A DNA stretch of 13,259 bases from VAZQ01 sp036502925 (lineage in GTDB: Bacteria > Pseudomonadota > Alphaproteobacteria > Rhizobiales > Xanthobacteraceae). The stretch is taken from positions 1 to 13,259 of the forward strand of contig DASXXS010000299.1 in assembly GCA_036502925.1 (NCBI GenBank). The letters run 5' to 3'. Positions 1 to 6,603 of the stretch are shown here, piece by piece. The stretch's first letter is position 1; every line of letters begins with the position of its first letter. A program made the translations under genes and the position numbers. The notes beneath the pieces are model-generated. The model was not told the origin of the DNA and searched no databases. It saw nothing but the letters and a program-made list of their open reading frames with translations.

Positions 1-14
1 TTTGGAGAGAAACC

Positions 15-1691
15 ATGCGAGTGAAGCAACTTTCGCTTTTGGCGAGCGCCAGCCTGTTCGGCATGCTGGTCCATGCCGGATTGTCCACCAGCGCGCTGGC
101 ACAGGCCGCCGCGGCCTTGAGCGGACAGGTGACCTCGGCCGAGGAAGGTCCGATGGAAGGCGTCCTGGTCAGCGCCAGGAAGGACGGCTCGACCATCACC
201 ACCACGGTCGTCACCGACGCCAAGGGCCAATACAGCTTCCCGGCCGATCGGCTCGATGCCGGTCATTACGCGATCGCCACCCGGGCGATCGGCTACAACC
301 TCGACGGCCCCAAGGCGGTCGATATCGCGGCCGGCGGTGCCAAGGCCGACTTCAAGCTGGTCAAAACAAAGAATTTGGCCAACCAGCTCTCCAATGCCGA
401 ATGGCTGCTGAGCGCGCCGGGGCCCGACAATCTCAAGACCAACATGGGCAATTGCGTGAGCTGCCACACGCTGCAACGCGTGTTCGCCTCGACCCATGAC
501 GCCGAGGAGTTCAAGCAGCTCTTCAAGCGCATGGGTTCCTACTCGCCGGGCAGCACGCCGACGCATCCGCAGCCGCTGCTGCCGGGACCGCGCGCCGACC
601 GCGCCCCGGTTCCCGCGGCGCAGTTCGATGTCCAGGCGAACTGGCTGGCCACCGTCAACATGAGCACCACGGACACACGGCCGTTCGAGCTCAAGACGCT
701 GCCGCGGCCCAAGGGCGCCTCCACCAAGGTCATCTACACCGAATACGATTTGCCGCGCAAAGAAACCCAGCCCCATGACGTGATCGTCGATCAGGACGGG
801 ATGGTCTGGTATTCGGACTTCAGCAACATGTTCGCCGGCGTGCTGGATCCCAAGACCGGCAAGGCGGCCGACATCGCGATCCCGGTGCTCAAGCCCGAGG
901 AGCCCAAGGGCAGCCTCGAGATCGAGCTCGAGCCGGGCCAGAAGAACGTCTGGCTGGCGCTCATGTACCAGGCGGGCGTGGCGCGGATCGATCGCAAGAC
1001 CCACGAGGTCAAGACCTATCCCTTCCCGAAGGAATGGGATTCGACCACGGCGCAAGCCTCGATGGTGTCGCCGCAGCACTCCGATGTCGACGGCAAGGTG
1101 TGGACCAACAATCAAGAAGAGCACCACATGTACCGGATCGACGTGCAGACCGGTCAGTACGAAAACCTGGGCCCGTCCAGGGATCCGGGCGGCAAGCAGA
1201 TCTCGGCCTACGGGATGCCGACCGACCAATACAACAACGTCTACCAGCTGGAGTTCGGCGGCACGAGCATCGGGCTGCGCGACGCCAAGACCGGGGTCGC
1301 CACCATCTTCCAGACGCCGATCAAGAATTCCAGGCCGCGGCGCGGCCGGGTCGACGAGCAGAACCGGCTGTGGTTCGCGGAATTCGGCGGCAACGCCATC
1401 GGCTTGTTCGATTCGAAGACGGCGGCCATCAAGGAATATCCGCTGCCGACCAAGTTCAGCCTTCCGTATGACGTGGTGCCCAACAAGGACGCGTCGGAAG
1501 TCTGGACCGGATCGATGTTGAACGATCAGGTGGCCCGCCTCGACACCAAGAGCGGACAGGTGACCGAATATCTGCTGCCGCGGCCGACCAATATCCGGCG
1601 CGTCTTCGTGCAGGACAACGGGCCGCGCACGGTGCTCTGGGTCGGCAGCAACCACGGCGCTTCCATCGTCAAGGTCGAGCCGCTGGACTGA
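15..1691 (+). CDS. Exported monohaem cytochrome c / Vgb-like beta-propeller protein (copy 1)
   Basis: 558 aa; the exact function is unknown. The start is supported by GGAGAG at 4-9, five bases before ATG. Residues 1-30 form a Sec signal peptide with probable cleavage after ALAQ, so the protein should be periplasmic. Residues about 34-118 resemble the carboxypeptidase-regulatory-like (CarboxypepD_reg) beta-sandwich. A single haem motif CVSCH lies at 147-151, and Met173 (in KRMGSY) is a plausible distal ligand. From about 235 to the end there are propeller-type repeats of the virginiamycin B lyase/streptogramin lyase kind, for example PHDVIVDQDGMVWYSDF, LWFAEFGGNAIGLFD and EVWTGSMLNDQVARLD. Family knowledge suggests electron transfer coupled to a binding or sensing propeller. 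Lyase activity cannot be inferred. It is closely paralogous to the next gene (1929-3596) and followed by a terminator, so it is probably transcribed separately. Confidence 0.9.
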   Translation: MRVKQLSLLASASLFGMLVHAGLSTSALAQAAAALSGQVTSAEEGPMEGVLVSARKDGSTITTTVVTDAKGQYSFPADRLDAGHYAIATRAIGYNLDGPKAVDIAAGGAKADFKLVKTKNLANQLSNAEWLLSAPGPDNLKTNMGNCVSCHTLQRVFASTHDAEEFKQLFKRMGSYSPGSTPTHPQPLLPGPRADRAPVPAAQFDVQANWLATVNMSTTDTRPFELKTLPRPKGASTKVIYTEYDLPRKETQPHDVIVDQDGMVWYSDFSNMFAGVLDPKTGKAADIAIPVLKPEEPKGSLEIELEPGQKNVWLALMYQAGVARIDRKTHEVKTYPFPKEWDSTTAQASMVSPQHSDVDGKVWTNNQEEHHMYRIDVQTGQYENLGPSRDPGGKQISAYGMPTDQYNNVYQLEFGGTSIGLRDAKTGVATIFQTPIKNSRPRRGRVDEQNRLWFAEFGGNAIGLFDSKTAAIKEYPLPTKFSLPYDVVPNKDASEVWTGSMLNDQVARLDTKSGQVTEYLLPRPTNIRRVFVQDNGPRTVLWVGSNHGASIVKVEPLD

Positions 1692-1717
1692 CGGCGCCGC
1701 AACCGCGCGCCTCGCGC

Positions 1718-1786
1718 GTAGGGGCGCCCCTCGTGGGCGCCCGCTTGCCAGGACCCGAACAGGGCGGCCACACCGGCCGCCCCTGC
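1718..1786. repeat. Twin-hairpin palindromic repeat (REPIN-like)
   Basis: Two hairpins face each other. The left one has 8-bp arms GGGCGCCC (1722-1729 and 1735-1742) around a 5-nt loop. The right one has arms GGGCGGCC (1762-1769) and GGCCGCCC (1775-1782), also with a 5-nt loop. The ends are inverted: GTAGGGGCG at left and the complement of GCAGGGGCG at right. The two halves are therefore diverged inverted copies that each keep their own stem. This is the layout of REP doublets found between genes in many bacteria. It may act as an mRNA-stabilising or folding element downstream of the first cytochrome gene. Confidence 0.6.
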
Positions 1787-1806
1787 GGCGGAGAATGTGA
1801 TTGATA

Positions 1807-1838
1807 ATGGCCGGGCCTCGCCCGGCCATCTGCTTTTT
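1807..1838 (+). terminator. Rho-independent terminator after the first cytochrome/propeller gene
   Basis: A perfect 10-bp stem ATGGCCGGGC (1807-1816) and GCCCGGCCAT (1820-1829) with a CTC loop is followed by a T run at 1834-1838. It lies about 115 bp after the stop codon of the upstream gene and 90 bp before the next gene, so the two paralogues probably do not share one transcript. Confidence 0.75.
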
Positions 1839-1883
1839 CGGGCCGGAGAGCCCTGTCGCCCAGCCGGGAAATATGCGAATATC

Positions 1884-1895
1884 ACGACATGTCGT
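1884..1895. promoter_or_regulatory. Candidate operator: perfect 12-bp palindrome
   Basis: ACGACATGTCGT is a perfect inverted repeat that lies 33 bp upstream of the start codon of the second cytochrome/propeller gene, between the terminator and its ribosome-binding site. Position and symmetry suit a dimeric regulator, but no regulator is encoded in the window and the site occurs only here as far as I can see. The regulatory role is inference. Confidence 0.3.
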
Positions 1896-1928
1896 TGGGA
1901 ATGAAACGAGACAGCTAGGGAGACGACC

Positions 1929-3596
1929 ATGCGTTTCAACACACTGCTTGCCTCGACCAGTCTCGTGACTGCGCTGGCGTGGCTCACCTTGGCTCCGGCG
2001 CAAGCCCAGACCGCGGCGGCGCTCAGCGGCCAGGTCTCCTCGGCCGAGGAAGGCGCGATGGAAGGCGTCCTGGTCAGCGCCAAGAAGGAAGGCTCGACCA
2101 TCACCACCACAGTCGTCAGCAACGACAAGGGCCAGTTCAGCTTCCCGCCCGACCGGCTCGAGCCCGGCCACTACAACATCACTATCCGGGCGGCGGGTTA
2201 CGATCTCGATGGACCTAAGGCCGTGGATATTGCGGCCGGCGGGGCGAAGGCCGACGTCAAGCTCATCAAGGCGAAGAACGTGGTCGGCCAGCTCTCCAAC
2301 GCCGAATGGCTGCAGAGTGCGCCGGGCGACGACAAGATCAAATCGTTCCTGCCCGATTGCGTCGGCTGCCACAGCCTGCAGCGCATCTTCAGGTCGACGC
2401 ATGACCAGGAGGAATTCAAGGCGGTGTTCACCCGCATGGGCCGCTATGCGCCCGAAAGCCTGCCGACCCACCCGCAGCTGATCAAGAGCGGCGGCGCGCG
2501 CAGCGAGCGCCCGCGGGTGCCCGCCGCCCTGATGGACGCCGCAGCCGACTATCTGACCAGCGTCAATCTCAGCGGCAGCGACCACGAGGGATTCAGCTTC
2601 AAGCGGCTGCCGCGCCCGAAGGGCCGCGCCACCCATGTCATCGTCACCGAGTACGATCTGGCCCGCAAGGATGCGATGCCGCACGACGTCATCGTCGATC
2701 CAGACGGGCACGCCTGGTATTCCGATTTCGGCCACCAGTTTGTGGGCGAGCTCGATCCCAAGAGCGGCAAGGTGACGGATTACGCGCTGCCGCTGCTGCG
2801 CGACGACCAGCCCAAGGGCTCGCTCGACATGGAGTTCGATCCCGATGGCAACATCTGGGTCGGCATGTCGTACCAGGCCGGCGCCTCCAAGATCGATCGC
2901 AAGACCAAGGAGATCAAAACCTTCCCGCTGCCGCCCGAATGGGCCAACATCACCACCCAGACCAACATGGTGACGCCGACGCATATGTACGTCGACAACA
3001 AGGTGTGGATGACCGACACCGAGACCCACAACCTCTACCGGCTCGATCTCAAGAGCGGCCAGTGGGAGAACCAGGGCGAAGCCACCGCGCCCGACGGCAA
3101 GAAGATCAGCGGCTACGGGCTGCCAACCGACCAGTTCAACAACGTGTATATGTTCTCCTTCGGCGACACCCGGATCGGCGCGCTCGACGCCAAGACCAAC
3201 GTGGCCCAGATCTGGGCGACCCCGACCCCGCGTTCCCGCCCGCGCCGCGGACGGCTGGACGACCAGGGCCATGTGTGGTTCGCCGAATATGCCGGCAACG
3301 CGATCGGCATGTTCGATCCGGCGACCCAGAAGATCCAGGAATACAAGCTGCCGACGCCCTGGAGCGAGCCCTATGACGTGGCGCCCACCAAGGGCGGCAA
3401 GGAAGTGTGGACCGGCTCCATGCTGAGCGACCAGGTGGACCGGCTCGACACCAAGAGCGGCGAGATCACGGAATATCTCCTGCCGCACACCACCAACATC
3501 CGGCGCGTGTTCGTGCAGGAGACCGGCCCGCGGCCGGTGCTCTGGGTCGGCAACAACCACGGCGCTGCGATCGTGAAGGTCGAGCCGCTCGATTAA
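1929..3596 (+). CDS. Exported monohaem cytochrome c / Vgb-like beta-propeller protein (copy 2)
   Basis: 555 aa paralogue of the gene at 15-1691, with the same architecture and near-identical stretches such as QLSNAEWL and TNIRRVFVQ. The start is supported by AGGGAG at 1917-1922. The signal peptide covers about residues 1-27 (cleavage near AQAQ). The CarboxypepD_reg-like domain is at about 31-113, the haem motif CVGCH at 144-148 and a candidate axial Met at 170. Propeller repeats fill the rest, for example PHDVIVDPDGHAWYSDF, HVWFAEYAGNAIGMFD and EVWTGSMLSDQVDRLD. The protein is probably periplasmic, with the role unknown. Both domain order and spacing are conserved, while surface segments between the haem domain and propeller differ. 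This suggests duplication followed by specialisation, perhaps for different partners or substrates. Confidence 0.9.
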   Translation: MRFNTLLASTSLVTALAWLTLAPAQAQTAAALSGQVSSAEEGAMEGVLVSAKKEGSTITTTVVSNDKGQFSFPPDRLEPGHYNITIRAAGYDLDGPKAVDIAAGGAKADVKLIKAKNVVGQLSNAEWLQSAPGDDKIKSFLPDCVGCHSLQRIFRSTHDQEEFKAVFTRMGRYAPESLPTHPQLIKSGGARSERPRVPAALMDAAADYLTSVNLSGSDHEGFSFKRLPRPKGRATHVIVTEYDLARKDAMPHDVIVDPDGHAWYSDFGHQFVGELDPKSGKVTDYALPLLRDDQPKGSLDMEFDPDGNIWVGMSYQAGASKIDRKTKEIKTFPLPPEWANITTQTNMVTPTHMYVDNKVWMTDTETHNLYRLDLKSGQWENQGEATAPDGKKISGYGLPTDQFNNVYMFSFGDTRIGALDAKTNVAQIWATPTPRSRPRRGRLDDQGHVWFAEYAGNAIGMFDPATQKIQEYKLPTPWSEPYDVAPTKGGKEVWTGSMLSDQVDRLDTKSGEITEYLLPHTTNIRRVFVQETGPRPVLWVGNNHGAAIVKVEPLD

Positions 3597-3622
3597 CGCG
3601 ATCGCAAGCGAATGAAAGTGCG

Positions 3623-3650
3623 ATGGCCGGGATCTGTCCCGGCCATTTGC
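3623..3650 (+). terminator. Terminator-like hairpin between convergent genes
   Basis: A 10-bp stem ATGGCCGGGA (3623-3632) and TCCCGGCCAT (3637-3646) with a TCTG loop is followed by TTGCTTTC. It lies between the stop codons of the second cytochrome gene and the oppositely oriented aldehyde dehydrogenase. The T tract is weak, so termination efficiency is uncertain. The stem could also serve the minus-strand operon. It closely resembles the hairpin at 1807-1838, including the TGCTTT that follows. Confidence 0.55.
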
Positions 3651-3660
3651 TTTCAGAGCC

Positions 3661-5088
3661 TCACGCCTGCGCGATGAACTTCTTCACCGTGTAGGCTTCC
3701 AGCCCCTCGATGCCGCCTTCGTGGCCGTAGCCGGAATCCTTGATGCCGCCGAACGGGGTCTCGGGCGCGGAGACCGCCACGCTGTTCACTCCCACCATGC
3801 CGGCTTCCAGCGCGTCCCCGATCGCGGTCGCGGTCCGCGCCGAGGACGTGAACGCATAGGCGGCGAGCCCGAACGGCAGCGAATTGGCGCGCGCCACCAC
3901 CTCCTCGAAGGTCTTGAAGGTGACCACGGGAGCAATCGGGCCGAACGGCTCCTGCGTCATCAGCTTGCTGTCGTCCGGGACGTCGGTGATCACGGTCGGC
4001 TCGAAGAAATAGCCCTGGTTGCCGCGTCGCTTGCCGCCGGTGACGATGTTGCCGCCGCGGCTCTTGCTGTCGCTGACGATCGCCTCCATGGCGTCGAGCC
4101 GGCGCGCATTGGCGAGCGGCCCCATGGTGACGCCCTGCTCCAGTCCGTCGCCGAGCTTGATGGCGCCGGCGAATTCGGTGAAGCGCTTGAGGAACCGGTC
4201 ATAGACGCCCTCCTGCACGTAGAAGCGCGTCGGCGAGATGCAGACCTGGCCGGCATTGCGGTATTTGAACGCCGCGATCGTGTCCGCGGTCTTCTCCGGA
4301 TCGGCATCGGCGAACACCACGACCGGCGAATGCCCGCCGAGCTCCATGGTGGCGCGCTTCATGCCTTTGGCGGCGAGGCCGGCGAGGTGCTTGCCGACCG
4401 GCACCGATCCGGTGAACGAAATCTTGCGCACCAGGTCAGAGGCGATCAGGTGCTCCGACACGTTCGCCGGCACTCCGAACACGAGATTGAGCACGTCTGC
4501 CGGCAGGCCGGCATCGACAAAGCAGCGCACCAGCTCCACGCAGCTTCCGGGCGTCTCCTCCGAAGGCTTGATGATGATCGAGCAGCCGGCCGCGAGCGAG
4601 GCGCCGATCTTGCGGGCCGGCGTCAAGGTCGGAAAGTTCCAGGGCGTGAAGGCGGCGACTACGCCGACCGGCTCCTGCACCACCAGCTGGCGCATGCCCT
4701 TGGCGCGGCCCGGTATGATGCGGCCATAGGCGCGGCGGCCTTCTTCCGCAAACCATTCGATGATATCGGCGGTGACCAGCACCTCCAGCCGCGACTCGGC
4801 GAGCACCTTGCCCTGTTCCTGGGTCATGATGCGGGCGATCGGCTCCGCCCGCTCGCGCACCAGGCCGGCGGCCTTGCGCAGCACCTTGGCGCGATCATAG
4901 GCCGAGGTCGCCCGCCAGACCTCGAAGCCCTTTTTCGCGGCCTCGAGCGCCTGATCGAGATCGCTGGCGCCGGCATGGGGCAGGCGCGCCAGCGGCTTCT
5001 CGGTCGCCGGATTGACGACGTCCTCGCCTTGCCGGCCATCTCCGTTGCGCCAGGCGCCGCCGATATAGAGCGCGAGATCGGTATACAT
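3661..5088 (-). CDS. NAD(P)-dependent aldehyde dehydrogenase, succinate-semialdehyde dehydrogenase type
   Basis: 475 aa, full length for the GabD-like branch of the aldehyde dehydrogenase superfamily. Visible family residues are Asn151 in TPWNFP, Lys174 in KPSEETP, the cofactor motif FTGSVPVG (225-232), the general base Glu249 in MELGGHSP and the catalytic Cys283 in GQVCISPTR. The segment EPFGPIAPV and the C-terminal PFGGIKDSGYGHEGG are also typical. The enzyme should oxidise a semialdehyde or related aldehyde to the acid in the cytoplasm. The true substrate may differ, because GabD-like enzymes are recruited to many pathways. The start is supported by GAGG upstream of ATG. It is the last gene of the minus-strand cluster, 104 bp downstream of the SDR gene. 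That gap holds only short GC-rich inverted stretches and no gene. Confidence 0.92.
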   Translation of the reverse strand: MYTDLALYIGGAWRNGDGRQGEDVVNPATEKPLARLPHAGASDLDQALEAAKKGFEVWRATSAYDRAKVLRKAAGLVRERAEPIARIMTQEQGKVLAESRLEVLVTADIIEWFAEEGRRAYGRIIPGRAKGMRQLVVQEPVGVVAAFTPWNFPTLTPARKIGASLAAGCSIIIKPSEETPGSCVELVRCFVDAGLPADVLNLVFGVPANVSEHLIASDLVRKISFTGSVPVGKHLAGLAAKGMKRATMELGGHSPVVVFADADPEKTADTIAAFKYRNAGQVCISPTRFYVQEGVYDRFLKRFTEFAGAIKLGDGLEQGVTMGPLANARRLDAMEAIVSDSKSRGGNIVTGGKRRGNQGYFFEPTVITDVPDDSKLMTQEPFGPIAPVVTFKTFEEVVARANSLPFGLAAYAFTSSARTATAIGDALEAGMVGVNSVAVSAPETPFGGIKDSGYGHEGGIEGLEAYTVKKFIAQA

Positions 5089-5192
5089 GGGAACCTCGTT
5101 CGTTCGCTGCGGCCGTGGTTAACACTTAATGAAGAGGGATTCACCCTCCTCCGCCGCAGTCCCGACCTGCCGCGGCGGGCGGGCTTGCGATC

Positions 5193-5951
5193 TCAGGTCA
5201 GGAAGGCCCCGCCATTGGCATGGATGGTCTGCCCGTTGACGAAGCGGCCGCCCGGCCCGCAGAGAAACCGCACCACGGCCGCCACATCGGCGGGCGTGCC
5301 GTATTTGCCGGTGAGCGTGCGGTTGAGCTGATGGTGCTGGGGCTCGGGCAAGGCGGGATCGCGCGGCCGCTCGATGAGGCCCGGCGAAACGCAGTTCACC
5401 GTGATCCCGTCGGCCGCGAGATCATGGGCGAGGGCATGCGTCAGGCCGACCAGGCCGGCCTTGGCGGCGATCACATGGGCGCGATGCTTGGAGCCGGTAT
5501 GGGCGCTTAAGCCCCCGATATTGACGATGGCGCCGACCGCGCTCTGCTTGAGGGCCGGCAGGCATGCCTGCACGCAATGGAAGGCGCCCTCGAGAATGAC
5601 CGCCATGACGGCGCGCCAGTCCGCGATGGTCATCTGGTCGATCGCCTTCTCGTCGCGCATGGCCGCATTGTTGATCAGAATGTCGATGCGGCCGAAGCGG
5701 GCCAGCGCGGCCGCCGCCATGGCCTGCACGGCGCCCGCATCGGTGACGTCGGCGAGGCACGCGAGCGCCCTGCCGCCGCCGCGTTCGATCGCGCGCCCCA
5801 CCGCGTCGGCCTCGGCGCGGTTGGCGCGGGCATTGACCACCACGGCGGCGCCGCCGTCGGCGAGCGCGAGCGCGATGGCGCGGCCGATATTGCGGCCGGC
5901 GCCGGTCACGATGGCAACGCGCCCGTCCAGTTCCTTGCCGGCTTCAGCCAT
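5193..5951 (-). CDS. SDR-family oxidoreductase with atypical active site
   Basis: 252 aa, normal length for a classical short-chain dehydrogenase/reductase (Rossmann fold). The dinucleotide motif TGAGRNIG (16-23) and the NNAA motif (94-97) are present, as is the C-terminal NGQTIHANGGAFLT. The catalytic tetrad is largely missing: the usual Asn is Ile119 (VILEG), the usual Ser is Gly147 (NIGGLS), and the Tyr of YxxxK is Val160 (HVIAAK). Only Lys164 remains. Ser149 and His159 lie nearby and might substitute. It therefore probably binds NAD(P) but may not catalyse the standard carbonyl/alcohol reaction. It lies between the DUF559-bearing element and the aldehyde dehydrogenase gene, in the catabolic cluster. 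The ribosome-binding site is weak (GCGGAAAGA). Family assignment is firm; function is open. Confidence 0.88.
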   Translation of the reverse strand: MAEAGKELDGRVAIVTGAGRNIGRAIALALADGGAAVVVNARANRAEADAVGRAIERGGGRALACLADVTDAGAVQAMAAAALARFGRIDILINNAAMRDEKAIDQMTIADWRAVMAVILEGAFHCVQACLPALKQSAVGAIVNIGGLSAHTGSKHRAHVIAAKAGLVGLTHALAHDLAADGITVNCVSPGLIERPRDPALPEPQHHQLNRTLTGKYGTPADVAAVVRFLCGPGGRFVNGQTIHANGGAFLT

Positions 5952-6008
5952 GTGGGGTCTTTCCGCGGGCGCTATCGCATCGAGGTTTGTGAAGAATTGC
6001 CGGTGCTC

Positions 6009-6470
6009 TCACCCTCCCGCCCTTTGGCGGGGAGGGTGGCGCCGCGTAGCGGCGCCGGGTGGGGGGACTACACTTGCTCCGAGCTCACCGTCGCGCTTCG
6101 CCGCAGCGTCAACAAGCGCCTGATGGATTGTGCTCATGACGCCATCGATCTGATTGAATACCTCATTGTTCCAGAACCGAAGCACGCGGTAGCCGCGCGC
6201 ATTCAAGAATGCGGTTCTCCGCGCGTCGGCGGCAATTTGTTGGTCGTCGGCATGCCCCCCGCCATCCACCTCGATCACCAGTCGATGATGGTGGCAGGCA
6301 AAATCGGCATAGTGCTGACCGATTGTCGCTTGCCGCCGGAAATGCGCATTTTCATTCGGCAGACGCCTGAGGTGCCACCAGAGCTTGCGCTCTGCATTGG
6401 TCATCGCCCGGCGCAACTGACGTGCGCGGGCGACCCGGGAATCGGTCGAACCTCTCTCCTGCTCCACCAT
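6009..6470 (-). CDS. DUF559-domain protein (Vsr-like endonuclease fold)
   Basis: 153 aa. Start chosen at ATG 6470, preceded by GGGAG; the same frame stays open to 6752, but that stretch would translate the repeat and the antisense of the neighbouring gene. Residues about 16-120 match the DUF559 family, which is related to very-short-patch repair endonucleases. The expected motifs are AERKLWWHLR with Glu27, HFRRQ (44-48), ADF with Asp56, IEVDGGGH (67-73) carrying the acidic and His residues, and GYRVLRFWNNEV. A nuclease function is inferred from the fold. Residues 133-153 are encoded by the flanking inverted repeat, and the stop codon overlaps the outermost base of the element. Base composition is visibly more AT-rich than in the neighbours. 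The gene is a cargo, or the candidate mobiliser, of the repeat element that contains it. Confidence 0.82.
   Translation of the reverse strand: MVEQERGSTDSRVARARQLRRAMTNAERKLWWHLRRLPNENAHFRRQATIGQHYADFACHHHRLVIEVDGGGHADDQQIAADARRTAFLNARGYRVLRFWNNEVFNQIDGVMSTIHQALVDAAAKRDGELGASVVPPPGAATRRHPPRQRAGG
6011..6074. repeat. Left inverted end of the DUF559 element
   Basis: Hairpin 1 pairs ACCCTCCCGCC (6011-6021) with GGCGGGGAGGGT (6026-6037), leaving one bulged base. Hairpin 2 pairs GGCGCCGC (6038-6045) with GCGGCGCC (6049-6056) around GTA. The inner 18-bp inverted-repeat segment follows at 6057-6074. On the minus strand it encodes the last 21 residues of the DUF559 protein. Confidence 0.75.
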
Positions 6471-6484
6471 CGTGCTCCCGCCGC

Positions 6485-6514
6485 ATATTGGGCCAGTACT
6501 GATTATCATAACAA
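6485..6514 (-). promoter_or_regulatory. Possible promoter of the DUF559 gene
   Basis: A short AT-rich stretch between the right inverted end and the DUF559 start codon contains, on the minus strand, TTGTTA (6514-6509) and CAATAT (6490-6485) separated by 18 bp. The implied leader would be very short, and an alternative -10 (TATGAT, 6510-6505) is also visible. It is weak evidence, offered because the region is AT-rich in a GC-rich window. Confidence 0.2.
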
Positions 6515-6524
6515 CGCCAGCGCG

Positions 6525-6595
6525 AGTGTAGTCCCCCCACCCCGCCGCCTCGCTGACGCGAGGCGGCGACCCTCCCCGCCAACGGGCGGGAGGGT
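6525..6595. repeat. Right inverted end of the DUF559 element
   Basis: This is the mirror of the left end. The 18-bp inner inverted repeat (6525-6542) is followed by a 10-bp hairpin, GCCGCCTCGC (6544-6553) pairing with GCGAGGCGGC (6558-6567). An outer hairpin then pairs ACCCTCCCCGCC (6569-6580) with GGCGGGAGGGT (6585-6595). The GC hairpin differs in sequence from its left counterpart but keeps full pairing. Confidence 0.75.
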
Positions 6596-6603
6596 ACGGC
6601 GCC

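Larger units (their letters stand above)
6011..6595 (-). mobile_element. DUF559-bearing palindromic element
   Basis: The 585-bp unit is bounded by outer inverted ends ACCCTCCCGCC (6011-6021, and complementary at 6585-6595). Each end contains two hairpins followed by a perfect 18-bp inverted repeat, GGGTGGGGGGACTACACT (6057-6074, complement at 6525-6542). The DUF559 gene fills the interior. The element lies 8 bp past the stop of the MmgE/PrpD gene and about 60 bp before the SDR start, so it interrupts an otherwise continuous co-directional cluster. No convincing target duplication is visible. The shared architecture with the gene-less unit at 9803-9936 argues that this is a dispersed, mobilisable sequence. 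Mobility itself is inferred. Confidence 0.6.

Noticed and set aside
15..3596. Functional virginiamycin B lyase (vgb) resistance genes
   Set aside because: Only the propeller resembles Vgb. The proteins are much longer, exported and haem-binding, and propeller similarity alone does not support antibiotic lyase activity.
3721..5331. 536-aa open frame on the + strand opposite the aldehyde dehydrogenase
   Set aside because: The opposite strand encodes a full aldehyde dehydrogenase with all catalytic residues; this frame has only shadow composition.
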